Shown here one piece after another: positions 11,972 through 22,782 of a stretch of 64,000 nucleotides of DNA (the stretch's first letter is position 1; every line of letters begins with the position of its first letter). This DNA is from Lentinula raphanica (Eukaryota > Basidiomycota > Agaricomycetes > Agaricales > Omphalotaceae). The translations under genes were made by a program, and so were the position numbers. Below the pieces are notes generated by a model. It saw only the letters and a program-made list of their open reading frames with translations. It was not told where the DNA came from and did not search any database. The DNA is taken from the NCBI GenBank assembly GCA_027919835.1, contig JANVFP010000002.1:1302001-1366000 (forward strand), written 5' to 3'.

Positions 11972-12468
11972 ATGCGTTTTGCTGTCGTACTCGCTGCCCT
12001 TTCCATCGTCGCAGCCCCTGCACTCGCCGCCCAGAGGAGCCAGCCTTCCCAGGTTCCGTCCACTGGTTTCCTTTGCCCGGACACCGCATCCAACGGAAAG
12101 CCTCAAATCCCGGACCTTTGCGACTCTCCTCCTCACTCTAGCTCCGTGTTCGGATGCACGTGAGTAATGTTCAACATCATTAAAGCTACATGATGATATT
12201 GACTGTGCTTCAGATTCCGAGGAAATACCAGTAGCACCTCGACTCTGAAATGTGTATATGATGTGGTACGAACATTGCTTGAATCTATTTAACCCCCGTT
12301 ATGTATCAATCATCTTTCTTTCAGCTCACTGGTGAATGTACGAGCGCCGAAGAAGATTGTCCCAAGTCGGCTCTAGATCTTTCCAAGCGTTCTGTGCCCG
12401 TGAAACGGTCGCATGTACCTGCTCCTCCTTCCACAACTACGCGAAAGATGCACAGAAGCCGCCTCTAA
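11972..12468 (+). CDS. Small secreted cysteine-containing protein
   Basis: A predicted exported protein of about 126 residues with no recognised domain. Exons 11972..12159, 12214..12265 and 12325..12468 close in phase. The first 20 residues (MRFAVVLAALSIVAAPALAA) are a textbook signal peptide. The mature part holds six cysteines (in LCPD, DLCDS, FGCT, LKCVY, GECTS, EDCPK), enough for three disulfides. Two Lys-Arg pairs near the C-terminus (SKRS, VKRS) look like Kex2 processing sites that would release a short basic Pro/Thr-rich peptide. TATA box and CT-rich leader suggest strong regulated expression. An effector-like, structural or signalling role would be a guess. Confidence 0.8.
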
Positions 12469-13066
12469 AGTCCGTCTGTCTTTCTTTACTGTGTGACTTG
12501 TCTGACGATCGTCTTTGTTTCTCCCTAGGTCTTCACTTATCCTCATACCCAGATACATATAAAAATACTCCGACATTAATACCCTTACATGACAGACACT
12601 ACCTTTCATTTACTACAACGTGTGCCACTTGTGCTTCCATATCTCTTTCTTGCTCTGGTTGTACTGTGCGTGATACATTTTAGAATCGAACCGGAGGTTA
12701 TCGAATATGGTATCGACTGGTCTACTAGATGTAAGCCTGCCACACTGAGACTTGAGTTTCGTTCAGCAACTCGAAGTCATTAATGGTATATGATATCCCA
12801 TGATATCCCAGACTTTGCATACAGCTCAATCAGCTACTGCTTTGCTCTAATCGTTGGCATGCCACGCAAACCAAGCGAAAGTGGTGCACCGTGCACGTTT
12901 ATCTTCATGGGAGTAGTCCGTGTAGGCACTCGGTGACCATGATTGATTGCCAATGACCAAGATAATGAGTTCATGTCCTCAGTCAGTCGGAGGCCCTCAT
13001 CATTCCACAGTACACGACGGTAACAAACGGCAGTGTGAAACACGCAGCCCCAACTCGACGGTCGTC
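12469..13066. other. Intergenic between secreted-protein genes
   Basis: No gene seen. It contains a small direct repeat (ATGATATCCC twice, about 12788-12808) and 3' flanks of the two neighbouring genes. Confidence 0.45.
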
Positions 13067-13780
13067 TTACTTCTTCTCAACAACCTGAAATTCACCCTCA
13101 ACTCTCTCATTCGGTTCAAACTGCAACTTGTCAGTCTGCAATAGCGAGAGAAGGGCGTGTTAAGACCGTCGAAGACATTCTGGAAGGAAGGCTTACCTTC
13201 CCCCCGATGGATATTTCCTTCTCGTCCGTCTTGCTGCTCTTCGGAGTAGAACTCGAGACCAAGACGAAGTGAGGGTCACGTTCATCAAGGGACATACCCA
13301 TGAAGCCTAATCTAATGGATTCGGACTCGAATGAACCGAATTTCAATCCTGGACGAGGTTTTGAGTTGTACAATGGGGTTTCCGACTCTGAGTGATCTAG
13401 TGGCCCCCCATCGAATTCAATAAGCTCAAATTCCCTCGGGATTTTCCAATTGGTCCTCTCCGGATCATCTGCGATATAGTGCAACGCTGCCTCCATACGT
13501 TTGACTTGGACTGGAGGCCAACCTTTCTTGAAGTAGAGTTTTGAACCACTCAGTGGTTGGACGCTCGGAGGTTGGACGCTTGGAGGTTGGCGGTCACTGG
13601 CAGGGACAATGGCATCCTCAGTATGGAGCTATAGCAATAGTTCGCGCAAGGACTATCAGATACGTTTCCAGGAAGCTCATTAATCGAGGAACGTACTACA
13701 GTATAAGGCAGAGCCAGAGTTGGAGCCGTGGAAAGACTCAGGCCGAGGAACATTAGGCGCATGACATTCAAGAATCGCAT
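13067..13780 (-). CDS. Small secreted protein, paralogue A of a tandem pair
   Basis: Exons 13780..13700, 13628..13197 and 13135..13067 give 193 residues. The N-terminus (MRFLNVMRLMFLGLSL, then STAPTLALP) is a signal peptide. The mature protein has no cysteine cluster. It aligns along its length with paralogue B at 16817-17506: LYFKKGW versus LYVPGKGW, a Trp-Lys-Ile-Pro versus Trp-Arg-Leu-Pro stretch, and Lys-rich tails. Intron positions are conserved between the two. Just after the signal exon a 15-bp tandem duplication adds PPSVQPPSVQ, absent from B. The family is not known to me; secretion is the only supported inference. The promoter shares a 19-nt block with B. Confidence 0.8.
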
Positions 13781-14060
13781 GTCAGTATAGTACGAATATG
13801 AACTAGAAGCTGGGAGAATTAGATCCGAGCAGTTAGACGTGAGGGGGTTCACTCACAGTAGTCGGGTGGTTGAAGCTTGGTGCAGGTTTTTGGCAGAAGG
13901 AAAAGTCGATTGATGAGAATTCGAGAGAGAAGTAAATTCGGGTCGGGGCGTTCCTTGACCAGCAAGGATTTTTTTTGCGTGCGTTGATTGAAGGCGACTG
14001 ATAATGGTTGCACTGCAAGTGGGGGATTAGCGTAGGAAACGAGCTCGGCTTATATATTAT
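13781..14060 (-). promoter_or_regulatory. Leader and core promoter of paralogue A
   Basis: Read on the minus strand: TATATAAG at 14056..14049, then the 19-nt block TTCCTTGACCAGCAAGGAT (plus-strand 13951-13969) that is identical upstream of paralogue B, then a likely 46-nt 5' UTR intron (13856..13811) just before the start codon. The block contains a 6-bp inverted repeat with a 5-nt loop. If transcription starts about 30 nt past the TATA box, the block lies in the mRNA leader. Confidence 0.5.
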
Positions 14061-15169
14061 TGAAGACTCTTGTAGATTCATGTCAGCTATGTGACCCAAG
14101 GCTATACGAGGCTATACGCTGCTATACGTTGGCAGGCTAATGTCTGCTAATGTCAGGACCCTGCATCATAGGTGAGAAGGATAGACCGAAAAAAATTGAG
14201 AATTTTATCCGAACCAAAATCTACCAAAATGCGATTGTTTCATGTAATTCCAGGTAATTCTTGAGCTGCAGATCCGAACTGATAATCGATTAGGATCCAG
14301 GACATACATAAGCGCCATACTTACGGTGCTCACACTTTTGTTGGACATCTTATGTACCGTGACGAACTAGCTCGACATCGAAGTCGAACTGGGCATTCTT
14401 CGAAAGACAATGTATGCCTCGCACATTCAAGTCAGCGCACAATTATCTGCATCGGCGAAAGCTACATACAACCTTTTTTCACCCATCAAGAGCTTTGTTT
14501 GCATTCGAGTAAAAATGAGGTGCTTTTGGGAAGAAAGTCAGAGCGGAATCCGGGTAAGAACGACCTAGAGTTACCGTTTGAGTGATTCATTGTGTTATCG
14601 ATAAGTTGCTTGGCAATAGAGGGCAATAATTCATGTGGCAAGGGCCTGATGTGGCTCAGCTGAGGCTGTTACAGACCTTTACAGACTGATAACAGTTATT
14701 CTCTGCAATTCAAGTGAGGTTGTTTCAACAGATTCCCTTCGCATCAATTCGTTCCTCCGTGGCCTGAGCTCTGCCCTCCACCAGCCTCCACCCTGCATAC
14801 TACGTACGACCTCAGGAGTCAGCGATGAGCCGACGACACATCTGCACCGTTATGTAGCTCATGCCAGCCCGTGGGGCGTTGAACAGGAGAGGTACACACC
14901 TAGAAGTTGGACTGGCCAGTGCACGCCCAGCTGTGCGATCCTCCACAGTGCCCCCCGGAAGAACAGATAAGAACGCGCTGAAAGATTCGAGGAAGATAGT
15001 ACGTACATGAAATCGTTGTTATTGCTGACGAGGACAGCTTTCTTGCCTATCTGATTGTTGCTTGTTTTTGTAGGTTTCAGTGTACCCTACTTTTGTTCTA
15101 TTGTCATCCAGGTTGCACAAGTTGCAGCGGCAGTCGAGATCATTTAGCCCCATTTTAGGTATCCCGTTC
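14061..15169. other. Intergenic part of duplicated unit 1
   Basis: No gene seen. It contains three tandem copies of a roughly 10-bp motif (GGCTATACG-like, 14100-14128). Scattered similarity to 17.8-18.7 kb (for example ATTGTGTTATCGAT near 14590 and near 18245) marks it as the spacer of the duplicated unit. Confidence 0.45.
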
Positions 15170-16250
15170 TTGGATGGCTTGTTTTCAGTCGATCCCCAGT
15201 GACAGTACAGACAAAGAAGACTTACGAGACTTGTTCAAGAGCAAGTTGAAGGCTTGCGAAAGTTTTCCGTCTGTATTGAGGTTCCTAGCGAGTGCCAAAT
15301 GAATTCGTCATATCGTAGCCGGCCATCTCCAAGTACAAGGTTCATGAGGTCGACACTCGTCTCAAAGCCCCGCAGCTTGACCATGTATGTACTCTCCTGA
15401 TCGTGTATGGTTCAACACAGGGACTTCGTTAGGTCTAGGAAAAACTCTCACTGATATTTTCTTCGCCAACAAACATCCCCAGGACCCTGACGCCTGAGGA
15501 CTCACCTCGCGGATGGTGCGCGTAGCCTAATAACTTTAAGGCCTATAATCAATGTTGCAATTCCAAAGTAAACCTCGTATTTTCCTCCGGTACCGCATCC
15601 AACTCGCTGACAAGACCGATTCCAGCATTCAGACCACAACATCACCGAATTCTTCGACGCCGGAGAGCTGCCTTGTTCTCGCGCTCCTTCGTGACATCGA
15701 GTTTGTAAACGAGAAATCGGTCTGGGTACTAAGCACTGAGACTGTCGTGTGAGGCAGGGTTGGTCAGCACGGCTGGAGGTTGTTGAGCGTAACCCACACT
15801 CACCTGTGTGTACGATTATGAATCATAAACGTCCGCCTCAATCTAGTGAAGGTGACTGACCTTTCCTTTGGCATGCGTTCCGAGCTTCCAGGTCTCTGGG
15901 TTGGTAAAGGTGTTGAAAAGACCTAGTCTCCCAAGTCAGAGTCGTAGCTTGGAAACTCTCCAATTGAACTACATACCGCTCAGGGTGCAGACTCAAAAGT
16001 TAAAACACGTTGGAAGACACAAAAAAATGGGATCAGTCATTCGGCAGATGATATAGATGGAGAGAACAATGTGAAGCAATTGGATGGAAGCGGTGCTTTC
16101 GACGATGTCGACAAAACAGTGTCGATGTTATTGCGACTGTATTTCGAACGCAGTGTTGGACTCCGACGATGGTTACATGGTAGTACGAAGGTGAGAATAA
16201 CATGAGCGGCCCGGATCTTGACCACAAGCAGCACAAGAACTCACAAGAGA
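15170..16250 (+). pseudogene. Decayed short-chain dehydrogenase copy with an internal inversion
   Basis: A broken copy of the intact dehydrogenase gene at 18966-20109. From 15170 to about 15474 it runs parallel to 18755-19050, including a start at 15387 and a Rossmann motif altered to TGTSLGLG. From about 15475 to 15775 it matches the reverse complement of about 19050-19436. From about 15776 to 15840 it is parallel again (19438 onward), a stretch of roughly 220 bp is missing, and 15845-16250 follows 19760-20220, including the 3' flank. No long reading frame survives. The breakpoints fit a simple in-place inversion. This is direct sequence comparison by eye; exact ends may shift by some bases. 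Confidence 0.85.
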
Positions 16251-16816
16251 TGCAAGTTTCCCGCTTTGTGTTTGCCTTATCACGCATACTAATCATGGTC
16301 AGTTCAGGGTTCTTCATAACACACCAACAAGTATCAGAGATCGTCATCACAGTACACATCAGGAGTGAAGCTTTGAAGAAACATGCAACCCCCCGTGTCT
16401 TCCCATGTCACCTTCCCCATTCTTAGTCTTAAGTTTACTCTCGCCAAACTCATCTACGACTCTCTTTCCTGAGTCAAGACACTCTCTGACACCGTGACGC
16501 ATCCCGGCTCGTCCTTTATACAAAAATGTTGCTGTGAAAGAAGGGTGCGGTGTTATCAATAAGTATTACAAAAATGCCATGCCAGCAGTCGTGGTCACCC
16601 CTTTGGGGACACGGCCAAAGCTCATTTGTGCCGCGGCCAATGGTGGATTCGAATTTGTCTATTCACAATTGAGAGCTCTTATGCTCGAAAGCTTCAGGAC
16701 ACGCCATTGATTCTGGAGGTTGTCTTTTCAGGGTACACGGACAAGTACCAAAAGTTAAGGTGAAACAAGCAGCCCCCATTTCTCCCTTCGCCTAGACTCT
16801 CCCCATCTCCCTCCCA
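16251..16816. other. Intergenic, junction between the duplicated units
   Basis: No gene seen. This is where unit 1 ends and unit 2 begins; no transposon ends were recognised. Confidence 0.4.
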
Positions 16817-17506
16817 TCATTCGGTTTTACTCTTCTCTTCACTCTCTTTCTGAGTCTGAGCCTCCGCTTCCTTCTTGACAACCTCGGGCTTTCCTTGCCC
16901 ATCCGTTTGAAACTTCACTTTGCTTTTCTAATGAGGTGGAGAAGGACATGTTATATTGTGAGCATGGTTGGTGGCAATCCAGCGTATTACTCACCGGTGT
17001 CCCAATGGTCAAACCGCTGACTGCACTCCTGAATCCGCTGCCACGCGGGACGTCCAATGGATAGGCGCTCATAGCCATTATACGCTCTCCATCAGAGTTC
17101 GTGCCTAAAGAAACCACACCTATGGTGGTACGTTCGGTATAGACATGTGCTGATGTGATGCCGTCCTTTGTGGTCGCGGACGAGTCCAACGTTTTGAACT
17201 TGAAAGCAGGTGGGAGTCTCCAGTACTTCCGACTCGGAGGCTTTTCCTCCTTTGCCATCCAGTCCAACCCTTTCTCAACAAACTGTAGATCCCCATCTTT
17301 CCAACCCTTGCCGGGGACGTACAGTGTTGGGAGGTTGCTGGCATGGATATCCTGCTGTGAACAATCAAAGCAGAGTTAGTATATACACATCTTTCCAGGA
17401 AGTTGAGTGGTTGATAGTAGGTACACACAGATAGAGGCATAGCCTGAGTTGAGACCGTCAAAAGACTCAGGCCCAATAAGAGTAGGTTCATGACATTAGA
17501 CCGCAT
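16817..17506 (-). CDS. Small secreted protein, paralogue B of a tandem pair
   Basis: Exons 17506..17429, 17354..16995 and 16927..16817 join in phase 0 and give 182 residues. Signal peptide: MRSNVMNLLLLGLSLLTVST, then QAMP. The middle exon carries LYVPGKGWKDGDLQF, KYWRLPPAFKFKTLD and SVSGLTIGTP-like sequence; the last exon gives a highly charged tail (KSKVKFQTDGQGK, then many Glu/Lys). Same exon plan as paralogue A about 3.7 kb to the left, and divergent from the intact dehydrogenase exactly as A is from the pseudogene. A 5' UTR intron (about 17594..17517) is possible. Function unknown. Confidence 0.8.
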
Positions 17507-18754
17507 GTCAATATACCTAGTACGAATGGAAATTGTTGAAGATCAAGAAACGTATGTGAGATGAATATGTGGCAGTAAAATGTTGGTCACCCACAGATAC
17601 TCGAGATAGATGGTGGTGGTTGAATCGTCAAGGTGGCACGATCGAAGGAGAAGTCAATTGAACCACAGAGAGAGTAAGAGCTGAAATCGGGGTATTCCTT
17701 GACCAGCAAGGATGATTTTCTTTTGTGGGTTTTTTCAAAGGTGACGTTGGTCGCTAGTGGTTGCTCTGCAAGTGGGGAATTGATGAGAGGAGGACGAAGA
17801 TTTTATGTCAGTCAAGACCCATCGGGGCAAGTCAGTAGATCCATATCGTCGAAAACCACGCTTGGATGACCCTTCCTGAGGTCTGAGGCATCATAGGGCT
17901 TCAATGTTCCAACCTTCAAGTTTCCCGCTGTTTCCCGTCGTTAAAACGAAAAGGAAATATAAGTAATACATACACAGCCTGAGATAACAGTACTATCATC
18001 CATGCGGCTGTCAGCGGGGGCTGTAGACTCCAGACGTAGAGGCTGTTTCAGCAAAGAAACATGATGAATTCAAGAGGCTTTTACTTAGAGGACTATCGGG
18101 CGCCGCCGGTCGCCCTCGGTCAAACATGAGTATCGGATAATCAACTAAAGATCAAGATGAATTCCTTTTCCTACTTATCTATAATCTGACTTTTGCCATT
18201 TACTATGGCAAGAACATGCAAGAACGAAGATTGAGGGAATTGATTGTGTTATCGATTTGCTGGAGTCTACTTGTTCTACTTGGCGATACTAGTCCATGCG
18301 ACTTGATGTGATTCGGCGCTGAGAGGAGGCTGTTAGAGTCTGTTTCAGCAAAAAGAGCATCAGCAAAACGTATCCACACGTATCCTTGATTTGAATCAAC
18401 TCACCACATGAATCGCACCCTATCGCACCGCGTTCACTTCTGCCTTCTGGCTACAATGCTGCTGAAGGGAGGTCATCGATCGTGGTTCGTCAGAGGCTGA
18501 CAAGACTCACCCTCTCCCAGTCGGCTCATTTTTTTTGACATTCAAGAAAAAAAGATGCTGATTTGCGACGCTATGAGCAAAGAGAACCGGTCAACTCCAG
18601 ATCCACATTTAGGTTCTTTGGACAAGGCTGAGAATGTTCACGAAGTATCTGAATAAGCGTGGAGGTTGATACCTAAAAGACGTGATAATCCAGCTATGTT
18701 CAGTTCCGCAAATAGTATCGTAGCATAGGATGGTCCTTCCTCCTCCTAAGTTAG
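17507..18754. other. Divergent intergenic region of duplicated unit 2
   Basis: Upstream of paralogue B lies the shared 19-nt block at 17696-17714. The rest has no gene; parts resemble 14.1-15.1 kb of unit 1. Upstream sequence of the dehydrogenase from 18755 is conserved in the pseudogene copy. Confidence 0.45.
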
Positions 18755-18965
18755 TCAATCCCCAGTTTAGAAGTATATTGACAGTGCGTTGTGACAAAGA
18801 AGACTTACGAGACTTGTTCAAGAATATGGAACTCTTGCGGAAGCCTTCCGTCTGTATACTAAAGTTCGTAGCTAGTGCCGAGTGGACTCGTCATATCATG
18901 GCCGGTCATCTCCGAGTCCATGGCTCAAAAGGTCGGCACTCATCTCGAACCTCCGCACCTTGAAG

Positions 18966-20109
18966 ATGTACTCTCCTAATCGTGTATGGTTCATCACAGG
19001 GACCTCATCAGGTCTAGGAAAAGCTCTCACCGATCTCCTCCTCGCCAACGGAGAACGTGTTGTGGCCACTTGCCGGAACCCTGCCGCACACGACAATCTT
19101 GCTGCTCAGTACCCAGATCAAATCCTTGCCTACAAGCTTGATGTCACGAAGGAAGATGAGATCAAGGTAGCTCTCGCTGCCGGCGTCAAAAGATTCGGTC
19201 GAATTGATGTTGTGGTGAACAATGCTGGAATTGGTCTTTTCGGTGAGTTGGAGGCGGTACCGGAAGAAGATGCGAGGTATATCATGGAATTGCAGTATTG
19301 GGGTCCAATTCATGTCATGAAAGAGGTATGGCCTACAATTGTACACAAAAAGATTGGACATTGAGTATAGACCTTTTTAGGCTGCGCGCATCTTCCGTGA
19401 GGTAAATCCTAAGGGGTCTGGGGGACGTCTGTTCAATGTCAGCACGGTTGGAGGTTATCGAGCAAACCCTACGCTCACCTATTACTCTGCGAGTAAATTT
19501 GGTATGTGTGATTCATAACCCGCCTGCTTTGATCTCTAACGTCGACACCGAACAGCGCTGGAGGCGTCCACCCAATCTTTCCAGCAGGAAATGCACCCTT
19601 CGTGGAATATCAAGGGGTGCATCCTTGAGCCAGGAGGATTCCGTTCAGGATGGAGTACCGGACACAACTCCAAAATTGTACCACCTCATCCTGCTTACAC
19701 GGACCCTTCGAATCCTACTTCGCTGTTCAGACAAGCCCATGGAAACTTCCCTTATCTCGGCGATCCAGTGAAAATGGCCAAGGCCGTGATTCGACTCGCG
19801 GACCTTTCCTTAGGCGTTCGATCCGAACTTCCAGGTCTCTGGGTTGGTGAAGGTGTTGAAAAGACCGTTGCGGAACACATGAGTTCTTTTGGAGACTCTC
19901 CAATCGAACTACCGCTCAGAGTGCAGTTGGGATCTGAGTCGCTCTTTCTCGTTAGGATGCAAGCTCAAAACACGTTGGAAGACGCGAAAAAATGGGAGTG
20001 GATCAGTCATTCGACTAATGCAGATGATATGGATGGAGAGAATTATGTGAAGAAATACTTGATGGGGAGCGGCGCTTTTGACGATGTCGACAAAGCAGTA
20101 TTAGACTGA
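18966..20109 (+). CDS. Short-chain dehydrogenase/reductase (SDR), intact copy
   Basis: Predicted NAD(P)-dependent oxidoreductase of 344 residues. Exons 18966..19325, 19381..19501 and 19556..20109. Classical SDR motifs in order: nucleotide-binding TGTSSGLG (11-18), NNAG (85-88), catalytic Ser141 in FNVSTVGG, and YYSASK with Tyr155 and Lys159. EPGGFRSGW follows as the usual cofactor/substrate loop. The C-terminal extension past residue 240 is longer than in a minimal SDR. The start at 18966 puts the Rossmann motif at its normal distance. A decayed copy lies at 15170-16250. The cofactor and substrate cannot be read from this; it may work on a lipid or secondary metabolite (guess). Confidence 0.93.
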
Positions 20110-21858
20110 GTAGTATCAAAGGGTTGAATTGTATCGAGTGTTGTCCATGAAGGGTTGAACTCTTTCGACGATGGTGGTTCGAAGGTGAGAATAACATGAG
20201 CGGCCCGGAAAATTATCCTTGACAAAGCATCACATCCTCCTTTGACCCTCCTCATCGTTTTCATCGACGACATAACAAGGTCATGTCACTCATTGAGGCC
20301 CTTAGCTTTTGGGAATCATGACGATTATCGAAGGACTAGCTGTGATGAAAGGACGTGCTTGAGAATCGAGATGCACATTGCAGAAAGGACCTCAGATCGT
20401 GTTCTCAAACTTGAAACGACTGACCGTCTTTGAACGTACGACCTATGTTCTGTCATTATATGACCTTGGCTGATTTTGACACTCAAGGATGAGCCCAGCT
20501 GCAAGCAAAAGCTTGTATCCTTCGCTTCGAACCATGAATAAGTTGTCGTCAGACTTAAGTATCTACTCTCTATGGTATTCAACAATCTTGAGTCTATGTC
20601 GGCCTTGTTACTTCGATATCGGGATACGACACTGGAACGCTGGGCTTGTTTGCTACTCTGGTGCGGAAAGCTCCCAGTTCGCATGATATTGTTTTCTGAT
20701 TTATGGAATTCCAAGATTTCTCCAACGTCGAGCTTGAAGCATCAAACCTCACTTGTGTCGCGCCTTACTTCGTACTTCTCGCAACTTCAAGCTTTCGCGC
20801 CTCAATCAAAACTCAACTTTCCTAGTATAGTGCGTTGGTGGAGATTCCACAGCTTCGACGGAACGTCTATCTACGTGCACTACCAAAAGCGAGCCAGTCC
20901 CTGTTCGAAGGCTTGATATCCGACAAATTTCATTCTTCCGCACGTACAAGCAGGCCCTTGACAATGATTGCTGGCCTGGACACTCGGAGATCAGCTATAC
21001 ACTACCAGGGGTCAAATGTCATCTTCTGTCGCCCACATCTAGGCAGGATGTGTGAATAGATCATCATACGCGATATCTCCCTCCCTTCATTCTTGAAACT
21101 TGACTAGTGACTGCTTGTTCATGAGACGTTCGTCAAATTTAGCTGTGGCCGTGATACCCAGTTTCTGCTGAAGTTGGATTTCCTTACTTCCCATTCCAAT
21201 CATCATCATGATCGACTACTAACGGATTGATGGTTTCTGTGGTTCCCGTATGTTCAGAAAATATCTCATGGACCTACTGCACCGAACGATATTCATTCTT
21301 TCGCCTCGTCAGGCTAATCAGTCTGTTGATGGTCTTCAACATGCATATTATTTCAATACTGTTCACTGACAGACCTCTTCAAGGTTCCCCTTGAAACTAT
21401 CAACAAGCGCTAGAACATCAGGCTCGAGACTTCGCAAATATTTGGACCGAATATCCATCCTACCGACCTTGTTCCCAAAAAAGAAGTCTCATCCAAACTC
21501 GTTTCAATCTTTCAACATTGTTCCTATTCAATGTACTTTCATCGTCATTTAGGCAATAACGGAAAGCATTTCATGGATTCCGCTTCAAACCAACAACTAT
21601 ATTTGGACACTAACTTATATTTCCTCAGTTTCCCCTTTTGGAATTCCCTTTCTACTTGCTCTTCAGCAAACATCCTAGGTACTCATGAACGGTTGCATAT
21701 ATAATGCAAAGTGTTATTGTTCTCCTCCTCACAGTCCTCAGCTTATTGTCTTTTCGCGGCTCCAATCGAGACTTCGCATACCCTCGAAGCTAATTCGTTT
21801 TTCGTCAACAATCCACTGCACCTTCTCGTTTACTCCTCGGCTTACCATATCAATCGAA
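20110..21858. other. Intergenic, no supported gene
   Basis: About 1.75 kb after the dehydrogenase. Several open frames of 60-115 codons occur on plus near 20.5-21.1 kb but show no start context, splice logic or family motif. TATATAA at 21698-21704 belongs to the next gene. Confidence 0.45.
21698..21704 (+). promoter_or_regulatory. TATA box of a small secreted protein gene
   Basis: TATATAA lies about 155 bp before the start codon at 21859. Confidence 0.5.
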
Positions 21859-22191
21859 ATGCAATCCAAATTGATTTTGTCCCTCGCTCTGACTTGTCGT
21901 ACGTCCACCATCTACAGTCCCATTACTGAAGTACTAACTCCATATTGATTCGACTATCACAGTCTCTGCATTCGTTGCAGCATCACCTATCCCTGCACCT
22001 GCCCCCGCCGCCGTCGCTGCTGTGCACGACAATGTACGTATCATGTTTTCAATCCTCTCGACCTTCATCTCACGTTCGCTTTCTAGATACTCCCGAGAGT
22101 GGAATCATTGGCACGCGAAGAACCTAACTTGGCTCGGGAAGAGATTGATGTTGAAGAACGGGAGCCTACTTGCAGATACGATTGTATCTGA
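21859..22191 (+). CDS. Very small secreted protein, 71 residues
   Basis: Three short exons, 21859..21898, 21963..22033 and 22087..22191, join in phase; the first intron has a perfect TACTAAC branch site. The product begins with a signal peptide (MQSKLILSLALTCLSAFVAA), continues with an Ala/Pro stretch, and ends in a Glu/Arg-rich segment with a loose repeat (LAREEPN, LAREEID, VEEREPT) before CRYDCI. Only two mature cysteines, both at the very end. It does not end in a farnesylation CaaX box, so it is not a canonical mating pheromone precursor. Function unknown; splice signals make the model likely, but a gene this small needs transcript support. Confidence 0.6.
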
Positions 22192-22782
22192 GCGGCGTCG
22201 CCACGCTGCCGTCTATCTCCCTCCTACCGCCCTCTCTCCCTCTCTCTCTTACCCTCGTCGCATCTGCACACTGTATGGTCCTTGGCTTTAGCCCAAACCA
22301 GTGCTCATCTTCCTCAAAATTCCAAGGCGGACTTTACGTCCCGCCCGCGCTTCCTTTTCCTGCAGTCGTTACCTTTCTCCGCTTCTTTCAAGGACTTTGG
22401 AAATTCCACCTTACCCCACTCCGTTCTTTACAACAAGATTTTCCGGCGCACATTAAGTGCTCCTGTGTTTTGTCAATAATTTATATGCTCTGTTCGACAA
22501 AATTACATGTTTTTTGTGGCATGTAGTGAATACTGCTTCGTCTACCTTCTACGTTTCTATCTACCCAACTAGCACTACTTAGTACTCGTTCCCTGCATTT
22601 CTTTCCTCGTCCTCAGTAGATATCGGTCTTTTCTGGTTTTGGATATAATTCTAAGTGGTTTAAACATCTGTGTATTACTGTCTGCCTGTATTTCTAGCAA
22701 AATCATTTGTGTCACCGATACCACTGTGCTGTGAGGTTCAAAATTTATTGAGAGTATGAGATGGAAAAGTTCACTCTGCATT
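22192..22782. other. Convergent 3' regions
   Basis: Between the small secreted protein and the metallo-hydrolase on the other strand. No gene seen. Confidence 0.5.

Larger units (their letters stand above)
13067..20220. repeat. Tandem segmental duplication, two units of about 3.6-3.7 kb
   Basis: Unit 1 (13067 to about 16260) and unit 2 (16817 to about 20220) have the same order and orientation: secreted protein on minus, spacer, dehydrogenase on plus. Start codons are offset by 3726 bp (secreted proteins) and 3579 bp (dehydrogenase and pseudogene). Both coding and flanking DNA match, so this is one duplication event, not two unrelated paralogues. Confidence 0.85.

Noticed and set aside
19014..19361. 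115-codon open frame on minus inside the dehydrogenase, with a similar plus frame at 15552-15752
   Set aside because: It is the antisense shadow of the dehydrogenase. The similarity to 15552-15752 led instead to the inversion in the pseudogene.
21859..22191. Mating pheromone precursor
   Set aside because: Small size fits, but the protein has a secretory signal and lacks a C-terminal CaaX box.
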